Positions 44,889 to 53,924 of a stretch of 64,000 nt of DNA are shown one piece after another. The DNA comes from Brachybacterium sp. P6-10-X1. GTDB taxonomy: Bacteria; Actinomycetota; Actinomycetes; Actinomycetales; Dermabacteraceae. Where the stretch lies: contig NZ_CP017297.1 of NCBI RefSeq assembly GCF_001969445.1, positions 2,356,001-2,420,000 of the forward strand. The letters run 5' to 3'. The stretch's first letter is position 1, and each line of letters begins with the position of its first letter. Made by a program: the position numbers and the translations under genes. The notes below the pieces were generated by a model. The model made no database searches and had not been told where the DNA came from. It saw only the letters and a program-made list of their open reading frames with translations.

Positions 44889-46286
44889 TCACCCCGACAG
44901 CCACTCCCCCAGCGCCGCGAACTGCTCGCGCGGGGCGAAGCCGGTCCCGTGCAGCTTCGCCAGGTCCAGCGCCGAGCGGGCCGGGCGCGGGGCGATGCCG
45001 TCCTTGCCCTCGTAGTACGCCGCGGTGCTGACCGGGGCGACCCGGGCCGGGTCATGGCCGGCCCGGGCGAACACCTCGGCAGCGATGCGCGCCCAGCTGA
45101 CCGGCTCACCCTCATTGGTCACGTTGTAGGTGCCAGGGACGGGCCGCACGGTGAGCAGGTGCTCGATCGCGGCGGCGAGGTCGTCGGTGAAGGTGAGCCG
45201 ACCGATCTGGTCGTCGACCACTCTCGGGTCGATGCCGCGCTCGGCGAGCGAGGCCATGGTGGCCACGAAGTTCGCGCCCTCCCCGATCACCCAGGAGGTG
45301 CGCAGGATGTAGTGGTCATCGAGGGTGGCCACCAGCTGGTCGCCGGCCGCCTTGGTCTGCCCGTACACGCCCAGAGGGCTCGGCGGCTCGGCCTCGTCGT
45401 GCGGCGCGCGGGTGCCGTCGAAGACGTAGTCGCTGGAGATGTGCACGAGCGTGGCCCGGTGGGTGCGGGCGGCCTCGACCAGGCGGCCGACGCCGGTGAC
45501 GTTCGCGGCCCACGCCTGACGACGGCCCGGCGCGGTCTCGGCGGCATCGACCGCCGTGTATGCGGCGGCGTTGACGATCACGGCATAGGGCGAGAAGTCG
45601 AAGGCTCCCACGGAGCCGGGGTCGGCGATGTCGAGCCGCTCGCGGGTGACGACGTCGACGTCGGCCCGCTCGGACCAGCGCGCCGCGAGCGCGCGGCCCA
45701 GCTGCCCGCCCCCGCCGACGACCAGGGTGCGCCGCGGAGGCACCGGGGTGACGTCCGCCAGGCGAGGATGGGCCCGGTCCTTGGCGGACAGCTCCGCCTG
45801 CTCCAGCGGGATCGGCCAGGGGATGGCCGCGGTCTCGTCGGCCAGGTTCAGGAACGTGTAGTGCGACTGGGCGGCCTCGGACCAGTGGTCGCTGACCAGA
45901 TAGGTGTAGGCGGCGGGCGCCTCCAGGGTCTGGAAGGCGTTGCCGACGCCGCGGGGGACGAAGATCGCGATCTCGGGCGTGATCTCGTGCCAGAAGGCGG
46001 CACCGAACGTCGGGCCCTCGCGCAGGTCCACCCAGGCGCCGAACACGCGCCCGGTGGCCACCGAGATGTACTTGTCCCAGGGCTCGGCGTGGATGCCGCG
46101 GGTGACGCCGACGGCCTGGTTGTAGGAGATGTTGTTCTGGACCGGGGCGAAGTCCGGCACTCCGGCCGCGAGCAGCTTCTGCCGCTGCCAGTTCTCCTTG
46201 AACCATCCCCGGGCGTCCCCGGGCACGGGCAGGTCGATGACCAGCAGGCCCGGGATGTCGGTGGGGTGGACCAGGGGCTGGTTCAT
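44889..46286 (-). CDS. rmlCD: RmlC-RmlD fusion (dTDP-4-keto-rhamnose 3,5-epimerase / reductase)
   Basis: A 465-residue bifunctional enzyme for the last two steps of dTDP-L-rhamnose synthesis. Residues 1 to about 185 form the cupin epimerase, with RGWFKENWQRQKL, NNISYNQAVGVTRGIH, and WDKYISVATGRVFGAWVDLR. Residues from about 193 form the reductase: LVVGGGGQLGRAL as the dinucleotide site, NAAAYTAVDAAE, SSDYVFDGTRAP and the YGQTKAAGDQ carrying the Tyr-x3-Lys pair. Fused rmlC-rmlD is a typical actinobacterial arrangement. ATG 46286 starts it, 91 bases after rmlB. Rhamnose may serve the polysaccharide at the start of the window. Confidence 0.92.
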   Translation of the reverse strand: MNQPLVHPTDIPGLLVIDLPVPGDARGWFKENWQRQKLLAAGVPDFAPVQNNISYNQAVGVTRGIHAEPWDKYISVATGRVFGAWVDLREGPTFGAAFWHEITPEIAIFVPRGVGNAFQTLEAPAAYTYLVSDHWSEAAQSHYTFLNLADETAAIPWPIPLEQAELSAKDRAHPRLADVTPVPPRRTLVVGGGGQLGRALAARWSERADVDVVTRERLDIADPGSVGAFDFSPYAVIVNAAAYTAVDAAETAPGRRQAWAANVTGVGRLVEAARTHRATLVHISSDYVFDGTRAPHDEAEPPSPLGVYGQTKAAGDQLVATLDDHYILRTSWVIGEGANFVATMASLAERGIDPRVVDDQIGRLTFTDDLAAAIEHLLTVRPVPGTYNVTNEGEPVSWARIAAEVFARAGHDPARVAPVSTAAYYEGKDGIAPRPARSALDLAKLHGTGFAPREQFAALGEWLSG

Positions 46287-46377
46287 GGCCGTCCTCTCCC
46301 TGCGGTGCCGGACCCCGCCCGACGCTTTGCGAGTCCGGAGTGCGCTCTGCTCCCTGCGATGCCGGGGTGCGCGCCGC

Positions 46378-48341
<1,964 letters not shown>

Positions 48342-48349
48342 GCACCCCA

Positions 48350-48404
48350 GTATGTCTTGTATGTCCGTTTTGCACCATAGTGTACGCACGCGATGTCGCG
48401 ACAT
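48350..48404. promoter_or_regulatory. Direct repeats and a palindrome before rmlA
   Basis: Two GTATGTC copies two bases apart (48350-48356, 48359-48365) and the perfect 12-base palindrome ATGTCGCGACAT (48393-48404) lie 9-63 bases before the rmlA start, read on the minus strand. A weak -10 candidate, TACACT on that strand, is at 48379-48384. They are likely regulatory; the factor is unknown. Confidence 0.4.
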
Positions 48405-48437
48405 GTGCTGCGCGAGTCCTCGGGAACGGGCGAAGAG

Positions 48438-48507
48438 CATCCACCGGCGCTCCGCCAGCAGGCAGCCCCCGTACGAGCGGTGGTTGCTGGCACAGCGCCG
48501 GTGGATG
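48438..48507. repeat. 70-base imperfect palindrome centred on CGTACG
   Basis: The ends are perfect 14-base inverted repeats starting CATCCACCGGCGCT. Inside them follow a two-base mismatch, a matching 7-base block (GCCAGCA/TGCTGGC), then partial pairing to a central CGTACG. It could be a miniature repeat element, a protein site or an RNA hairpin. No second copy was noticed in the window. Confidence 0.65.
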
Positions 48508-48536
48508 CGGTGAGTCGAGGCCGGCTCGACTCGCCG
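48508..48536. terminator. Hairpin downstream of the Rv2629-like gene
   Basis: GAGTCGAG and CTCGACTC pair around a GCCGG loop, with the stem extended by three more pairs and one wobble. It lies 83 bases past the stop of the minus-strand gene at 48619. It lacks a T-run. Confidence 0.5.
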
Positions 48537-48618
48537 TGCGCTCGACACGCACCGGACCGTCCCGTGGCGGGGTCACCCGGCGGTGTCCGCGCGGGGCCGG
48601 TCGCGGCCCGTCGCGGGG

Positions 48619-49674
48619 TCAGTCGGCGGTGTCGTCGGAGATCTCGAAGCGCAGCAGCGCTGCCACGGCGTCCTGGACCGGCTCCTCGATCACGCCGACC
48701 TGGGCGTCGATCCGAGCACTGGCGGCGACCAGCGAGGCCTCGTCGGTCGTGTGCCGCTCGCTCTCGAGCAGCAGCGTCTCCACCGCACCGCGCTCGATCG
48801 CCCGCCGGACGCCACCGACGCCCTCGGTGGCCAGACCGTGGGCACGACCGTGCTCGAAGCGCTCGGTCAGCTCCCGGGTGCGCTGTGCGCCGACCTCGGT
48901 GGCGACCTCTCGCAGGGCGTCGGCCAGGGCCTGCTCGGCCCCGTCGTCGTCGGTCCCTCCGGCCTCGACCTCGGTGGCGATCTCCGACAGCGCCACCGGC
49001 AGCTCGTCCCGCAGGGCCGTGCGGCCCTGGACCTCGCCGGCCAGGACCAGAAGATCCGGGGACCAGCGATCGGCGACCGTCGCCAGGTGCTCGACGACGC
49101 CGCGGGCGTTCTGCTTCACGGCCTCGTCGGCCCGGCGCTGGATCTGATTGTGGGACAGAGCGCCCTGGCGGGGCTTGTGCACCGACTCGTCGGAGGCGGC
49201 GGTGACCTCCTGCTCGTCCTGCTCGTCGAGCGCGTGCTGAGCGGCGACGACGAGCTGTCGGACCACGGCGCCCTGCTGGTCGGCGATCGCGACCAGCATC
49301 CGCACCGAGAGGGAGCGCTCGCGCAGGTAGGGGCCGAGCTGGGCCTCCTGCTCGACATGGGCCGCATCTCCGGCGCCGAGGGCGGCGTCCCACGGGGCGT
49401 CCAGCAGCAGGCCGGACGCGCCCGCGACGAGCACGCGACCGTCGGTCATCACCTCTCCGACCTCCTCGACCAGGATCGCGTCCTCCAGCGCGGTGAGCTG
49501 GGCCTCGTCCGCCCCGGCGTCGGTGAGACGGCGACGCAGCTCCTCCCAGCGCAGCCGGACCTGCTGGGCGGCGTCCTCCGCCGGGGAACGGCCCTCGAGG
49601 TACACGGTCGCGAACGGACCGTCGGCATCGGCGATCGTGCGGATGTCGTTCAGGGGCATCGTTGTTCTCGTCAT
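48619..49674 (-). CDS. Rv2629/Balon-like protein (baeRF domain)
   Basis: A 351-residue protein resembling mycobacterial Rv2629, a bacterial relative of eRF1/pelota and of the ribosome hibernation factor Balon. Shared features recalled from that family are an early DADGPFATVYLE segment, RWEELRRRL, the central SVHKPRQGALSH, NARGVVEHLATVADRW and LLVLAGEVQGR. In the second half, a glutamate-rich segment and RAIERGAVETLLLESE fit the last domain. There is no signal peptide. The start ATG 49674 has no strong ribosome site; ATG 49659 is possible. Regulation on entry into dormancy or under low oxygen is known for the relatives, but nothing in the sequence shows it here. It ends 277 bases before rmlA. 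Confidence 0.75.
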   Translation of the reverse strand: MTRTTMPLNDIRTIADADGPFATVYLEGRSPAEDAAQQVRLRWEELRRRLTDAGADEAQLTALEDAILVEEVGEVMTDGRVLVAGASGLLLDAPWDAALGAGDAAHVEQEAQLGPYLRERSLSVRMLVAIADQQGAVVRQLVVAAQHALDEQDEQEVTAASDESVHKPRQGALSHNQIQRRADEAVKQNARGVVEHLATVADRWSPDLLVLAGEVQGRTALRDELPVALSEIATEVEAGGTDDDGAEQALADALREVATEVGAQRTRELTERFEHGRAHGLATEGVGGVRRAIERGAVETLLLESERHTTDEASLVAASARIDAQVGVIEEPVQDAVAALLRFEISDDTAD

Positions 49675-49908
49675 GTCACGAGGGCATCACATCTCTACAA
49701 GTGCGCCAAGCCCTGGCGTCGGTTGAGCGCAGCGCTGAACGCGATCGGCCGGTGACGCGTCGCCGTGGACCGTCGTCGTACCGCCGAGCGCACCGGGGCC
49801 CGATGCTCTCACCAGCGACGGAGCGCATCTCGAGTGCTGCAGGATCCATCCGGCGACCGCACACCGCGAGGATCGCTCGGCCAACCGGTCGGTCGTCGGC
49901 TGCGCGGG

Positions 49909-50754
49909 TCAGGACCGAGCGAACAGCCCCACCGCGTCCCAGGCCACCCAGCCACCCTCGGCCAGCTCCAGCTCGAGGACGTTCTCCCCGGCATGCAGCA
50001 GCCCAGCGGGGACGACGTGCTCGTGGAAGGACCGTCGCAGCGTGGAGCCGGGCACCGTCGCGTCCCCTTCCCGGGATCCTCTCGTGGCTCCCTCGGGCAG
50101 CTCGATGTCGACCACGTGCTCCTCGTTCGCGCTGACCCGCAGGATCCCGCCGAGGCGGGTGGTGTCCACGAGCCAGACCGCGAGATCGTGGTCCGCCGAG
50201 GGTGCCTCGTCCAGCGTCAGCGTCCAGCGAGCGCGATAGGCCGTCCTACCCGCCCACGCATCGCCCGGGCCCGGCAGCAGGTAGGGCCAGGCCGTGCCCG
50301 GGTCGTCGACGCCCTGGTCGTATTCGATCAGCGCGTCCGGGAACTGCTCGGGGATGTTCGCGTATCCGCTGGGGGCGTGGAGGAATTCCAGGGTGCGACC
50401 GTCGAAGGCGCCGATCGCGGCGACCTCGTCACCGGTGGCGATCACCGACGGCTGCGAGGCGGCGGTCACCGGGGCGCTCGGTCTCCCGCGCCGGCCGGCG
50501 TCGGAGACGGCGAGGACGACGTAGGTCCACGTCTCCCCCGCCGGATCGAGATCGGAGTGGACGAAGCGGGGATAGACCGTCTTGGCCAGGAGCTCGGACT
50601 CGTTCCTCCCGTCGGGCGCGGACTCGCCGCGGACGGCATAGATCCGGTAGTGGTCGATCAGCGGGTCCCAGCCCAGCGGCTGCCAGGTCAGGGTGATCGA
50701 GGCGAGGGCGGGTTCGGCGTCCAGGCCGGTCACGGCCTGCGGGCGGGGGCTCAT
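49909..50754 (-). CDS. Fibronectin type III protein with a C-terminal jelly-roll (PL4-type) domain
   Basis: A 281-residue protein. Residues 1-100 are a fibronectin III module (SITLTWQPLGWDPLIDHYRI, TYVVLAVSDAGRRG, PSAPV). Residues about 115-281 resemble the carbohydrate-binding beta-sandwich found at the end of rhamnogalacturonan lyases (YRARWTLTLDEAP, HVVPAGLLHAGENVLELEL, GWVAWDAVGLFA). There is no signal peptide, although such domains are usually exported. It is encoded 12 bases after the PhoD gene, so cotranscribed with it. It may be a partner that brings the phosphatase to a glycan-bearing surface, or is itself a lyase fragment. No catalytic residue is recognised. Confidence 0.65.
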   Translation of the reverse strand: MSPRPQAVTGLDAEPALASITLTWQPLGWDPLIDHYRIYAVRGESAPDGRNESELLAKTVYPRFVHSDLDPAGETWTYVVLAVSDAGRRGRPSAPVTAASQPSVIATGDEVAAIGAFDGRTLEFLHAPSGYANIPEQFPDALIEYDQGVDDPGTAWPYLLPGPGDAWAGRTAYRARWTLTLDEAPSADHDLAVWLVDTTRLGGILRVSANEEHVVDIELPEGATRGSREGDATVPGSTLRRSFHEHVVPAGLLHAGENVLELELAEGGWVAWDAVGLFARS

Positions 50755-50766
50755 GCGGGGCTCCTG

Positions 50767-52317
50767 TCAGACCTGGATCAGGCCGGGGTCGTCGACCGCG
50801 GTGGTGTAGCGGACCGAAAGCTGCTTCGGGGCGGTGTCGTCGGCCTCGACCCAGTCCACGACGTGGAAGCTGGAGACCATCTCCTCCGGGCTCAGACGCA
50901 CGTGCAGGTAGCCGCGTCGGCCGTCGTAATGCCTCACGTACTCATGGCGCAGCCAGTCCTCGGTGTACTCGTCGTCCTTCGCGCCGTCGCCGTCGGAGGC
51001 CACCGAGGTGCACACCAGCTCGACCCCGATCGTGGCGGCGTCGGGGTCCTCGTAGTCCGCGCGCACCTCCGCCGCGACGTGCTTATGGATGTCGCCGGAG
51101 AGCACGACGGGATTGGACGCCGTGCCCAACGCCTCCAGGAGGCGCCGGCGGGCGGCCGGATAGCCGTCCCACATGTCCACCCGGTCATCGCTCACCGCAG
51201 CGAGGACCACGCCGCTGGCCAGGAGGTTCCAGGTGGTCGGCGAGCTCTCGAGCCGCCGGCTGATCCACGCCTCCTGCTCCGCGCCGAGCATCGTGCGCTG
51301 CTCGTCCTGCCGGTCCGCCTCGTCCACCGGCTCCGGGTCGCGGAACTGCCGGGTGTCCAGCAGGGAGAACCGTGCCAGGGAGCCGACGTCGAAGCCGGTG
51401 GTGATGTCGGTGTCCGGCCCGTCGGGGAGGGCCTCGACGTCCAGCGGCATGTTCTCGTAGAAGGCACGATAGGCGACCGCGATGCGGTGGGCGAACAGGT
51501 CCTCGGGGATGCCGGTGCTGGATCCGGTGCCGGAGTAGTCGTTCTGCACCTCGTGGTCGTCCCAGACGGCGACCGCCGGCACCCGGGCATGCACCGCCTG
51601 CAGATGGGGATCGGTCTTGAACAGGGAGTAGCGCAGGCGGTACTGCTCGAGCGTCTCGGTCTCGACGGTGTGCGCGGCCGTGACCTCGGCGCCCTGGCGC
51701 CACAGGTTCGACTCCGTGATGCCGTACTCGTAGATGTAGTCGCCCGCGAAGACGACCAGGTCCAGCTCCTCTTCCGCGGCCAGGTGACGGTGGGCGGTGA
51801 AGTTCCCGTGGTACCAGGCCTGGCAGGAGACCACTCCGAACGCGAAGGATTCGACCTCGGCGCCGTCGGCGGGCAGGGTGCGGAAACGGCCGACGGGGCT
51901 GGTCTGCGGACCCACCAGGAAGCGGTAGAAGTACTCGGTGGCCGGCTCCAGGCCCTCCACCCGCGGGTGGACGGCATGGGCGAGCTCCGGCTGGGCGAGC
52001 GCCTGGCCGTGCCGGAGGATCTGCGAGAACTCGACGTCGGTGGCGACCTGCCACCGCACGCCGACCGGGTGCGGGTCGATGCCGCCGTGGCCGTCCTCGG
52101 CCAGAGGCTCCGAGGCCAGGCGGGTCCAAAGCACCGCCCCGTCCGGTCGCGGGGCACCGCTGGCGATGCCGAGGGCGAAGAGGTCCTCCGCCTTCTGGGG
52201 AGGGTCGGCGACCGCGTCCGGGGCGTTGATGCCCAGGGCGATCACGGCGGCGGAGGCGCCGCCGGCCTGGAGCAAGCGGCGACGGCTGAGGGCGGGCGGG
52301 GCGGCGGATGCCGGCAT
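50767..52317 (-). CDS. phoD: PhoD-family alkaline phosphatase/phosphodiesterase
   Basis: A 516-residue enzyme with a twin-arginine signal (SRRRLLQAGGASAAVIALG), so it is exported folded. The N-terminal PhoD domain is visible as FALGIASGAPRPDGAVLWTRL. The metallophosphatase core has SCQAWYHGNF, FAGDYIYEYG, VWDDHEVQNDYSG and LSGDIHKHVAAEV with calcium/iron ligands Asp, Asn, His. Members split phosphodiesters such as those of wall teichoic acids and phospholipids. The start ATG 52317 precedes the signal directly. It heads an operon with the FN3 protein and is divergent from the adenosine deaminase gene. Confidence 0.92.
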   Translation of the reverse strand: MPASAAPPALSRRRLLQAGGASAAVIALGINAPDAVADPPQKAEDLFALGIASGAPRPDGAVLWTRLASEPLAEDGHGGIDPHPVGVRWQVATDVEFSQILRHGQALAQPELAHAVHPRVEGLEPATEYFYRFLVGPQTSPVGRFRTLPADGAEVESFAFGVVSCQAWYHGNFTAHRHLAAEEELDLVVFAGDYIYEYGITESNLWRQGAEVTAAHTVETETLEQYRLRYSLFKTDPHLQAVHARVPAVAVWDDHEVQNDYSGTGSSTGIPEDLFAHRIAVAYRAFYENMPLDVEALPDGPDTDITTGFDVGSLARFSLLDTRQFRDPEPVDEADRQDEQRTMLGAEQEAWISRRLESSPTTWNLLASGVVLAAVSDDRVDMWDGYPAARRRLLEALGTASNPVVLSGDIHKHVAAEVRADYEDPDAATIGVELVCTSVASDGDGAKDDEYTEDWLRHEYVRHYDGRRGYLHVRLSPEEMVSSFHVVDWVEADDTAPKQLSVRYTTAVDDPGLIQV

Positions 52318-52523
52318 GGAGGAGCTCCCGGGGACGGAGGGGTGATCATCGGCGACCGTAGCCAGTCCTGGTAGCGCTCACGTGAACTTCCGCAGAATCG
52401 TCGGGGCCGGCGTGATCGGTGCGGCGTGATGGGCAGCCGCCGCTTCCCACCGGACGGAGCCCGCCTCGCGGCGGTATGGGGGCGGCCGCGGGCCGAGTGA
52501 GGCACGCTTCCACCGCCACGCCG

Positions 52524-52529
52524 TATCCT
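52524..52529 (+). promoter_or_regulatory. -10 box giving a leaderless adenosine deaminase mRNA
   Basis: TATCCT ends 6 bases before ATG 52536, so transcription would start at or next to the A of the start codon. No ribosome site is seen, which is consistent with a leaderless mRNA, common in actinomycetes. Confidence 0.4.
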
Positions 52530-52535
52530 GCCCGG

Positions 52536-53747
52536 ATGCACCACCTCACCCCCGCGCTCGTGCGCTCCCTGCCCAAGGTCGCCCTGCACGACCATCTCGA
52601 CGGCGGGCTGCGCCCGGGCACCGTGCTCGAGCTGTGCGCCGAGCTCGGCATCGCGCCGCCCCCGATCGCGCCGGCCCGGGAGGCCGACGGCTCCCTCGAC
52701 GTGCCCGGCGGCGCCATGGTCCCCACCTCACAGGACGTGGCCGACTGGTTCCACGCCGCGGCCGACTCCGGCTCCCTGCCGTCCTACCTCTCCACCTTCG
52801 AGCGCACCCTGGCCCTGATGCAGACCGCTCCCGCGCTGCGCCGCATCGCCCGTGAGTTCGTCGAGGACATGGCGGCCGACGGGGTGGTCTACGCCGAGAC
52901 CCGCTGGGCACCGCACCAGCACACGGAGGGCGGGCTCGGCCTCGAGGAGGCCGTCCAGGCCGTCCAGGACGGGCTCGACGAGGGCGCGGCCGACGCACGA
53001 CGGGCCGGGACGCGGATCGTGGTCGGCCAGCTGCTGGCCTACCTGCGCCAGAACGACCCCACCGAGGACCTCGTCGACCTCGCCATCGCGCGGCGCGAGG
53101 ACGGAGTGGTGGGGCTGGATCTCGCCGGGCCGGAGGCAGGGTTCCCGGCCTCCCGGTTCCGCTCGCAGTTCGAGCGAGCACGGCGCCACGGGGTCCACGT
53201 GACGATCCACGCCGGGGAGGCCGACGGGCCCGCCTCGATCGCGGATGCCCTGGACTGCGGGGCCGAGCGGATCGGGCACGGGGTGCGGCTGCTCGAGGAC
53301 GTCGACGAGGCTGCGGACGTCCGGCACACCGGCCGGTCGGATGGCGCCGTCGGCGTCCCGGACACTGCGGGAGCGCACGTGCCGTCGGGCCCCACCGCGA
53401 GCTTCCGACCCCTCGCTGCGCGCGTGCACCGCGAGCAGATCTGCCTCGAGGTGTGCCCGAGCTCGAACCTGCAGACCGGTGCCGCCCAGGACCTCGCGAC
53501 CCACGCCGCTGGGGCCCTGCACCGCCATGGGTTCGCCGTCGCGCTGAGCAGCGACAATCGCCTGATGAGTCGCACCTGCACCTCGCGGGAGATGACGTTG
53601 GTCGCCGACGCCTTCGACTGGGGCCTCGCGGATCTCGAGCAGGTGGTGCTCACCGGGCTCGACGCCGGTTTCGCCCCGGCCGAGGCGCGGGCGGCGCTGC
53701 GGGAGGAGGTCGTGCTCCCCGCGTTCCGCGCGGCGCGGGAGGGCTGA
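52536..53747 (+). CDS. Adenosine deaminase with an insertion
   Basis: A 403-residue purine deaminase. The metal histidines are in ALHDHLDGG (His18, His20), the catalytic Glu in HAGEADGP, and RIGHGVRL carries another ligand-binding His. Between this last motif and CPSSNLQTG there are about 57 residues, roughly 30 more than usual, including an Asp/Gly/Ala-rich loop ADVRHTGRSDGAVGVPD. The usual SSDDP motif reads SSDNR, so a key Asp in the active-site loop is changed. These two deviations make adenosine as the substrate uncertain. ATG 52536 has a promoter box a few bases before it. It converges on the HelD-like gene. Confidence 0.8.
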   Translation: MHHLTPALVRSLPKVALHDHLDGGLRPGTVLELCAELGIAPPPIAPAREADGSLDVPGGAMVPTSQDVADWFHAAADSGSLPSYLSTFERTLALMQTAPALRRIAREFVEDMAADGVVYAETRWAPHQHTEGGLGLEEAVQAVQDGLDEGAADARRAGTRIVVGQLLAYLRQNDPTEDLVDLAIARREDGVVGLDLAGPEAGFPASRFRSQFERARRHGVHVTIHAGEADGPASIADALDCGAERIGHGVRLLEDVDEAADVRHTGRSDGAVGVPDTAGAHVPSGPTASFRPLAARVHREQICLEVCPSSNLQTGAAQDLATHAAGALHRHGFAVALSSDNRLMSRTCTSREMTLVADAFDWGLADLEQVVLTGLDAGFAPAEARAALREEVVLPAFRAAREG

Positions 53748-53784
53748 CCCGGCAGCGGGCGGGCAGGCGGGCAGGCAGGGCGAC

Positions 53785-53802
53785 CCGCCCGTCAACGGGC
53801 GG
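53785..53802. terminator. Hairpin between convergent genes
   Basis: CCGCCCG and CGGGCGG with a TCAA loop form a compact stem after the adenosine deaminase gene. A partial second copy of the left arm follows near 53815. Confidence 0.5.
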
Positions 53803-53849
53803 CGGGCAGGGTGAGCCGCCCGTCAGCGGGCCGACGCCGCCCCAGCCCG

Positions 53850-53904
53850 CCGACTTCTGCACAACTGTTGCCAAGACGCCAGGTGGCACCGACTTCGCAG
53901 AACT
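53850..53904. repeat. Pair of short direct repeats in the helD 3' spacer
   Basis: CCGACTTCTGCACAACT at 53850-53866 and CCGACTTCGCAGAACT at 53889-53904 are similar direct repeats 39 bases apart. The region is less G/C-rich than its surroundings. It might be a dispersed genomic repeat or part of a small RNA. Confidence 0.4.
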
Positions 53905-53924
53905 CGACCAGGAGGGCGATGACC

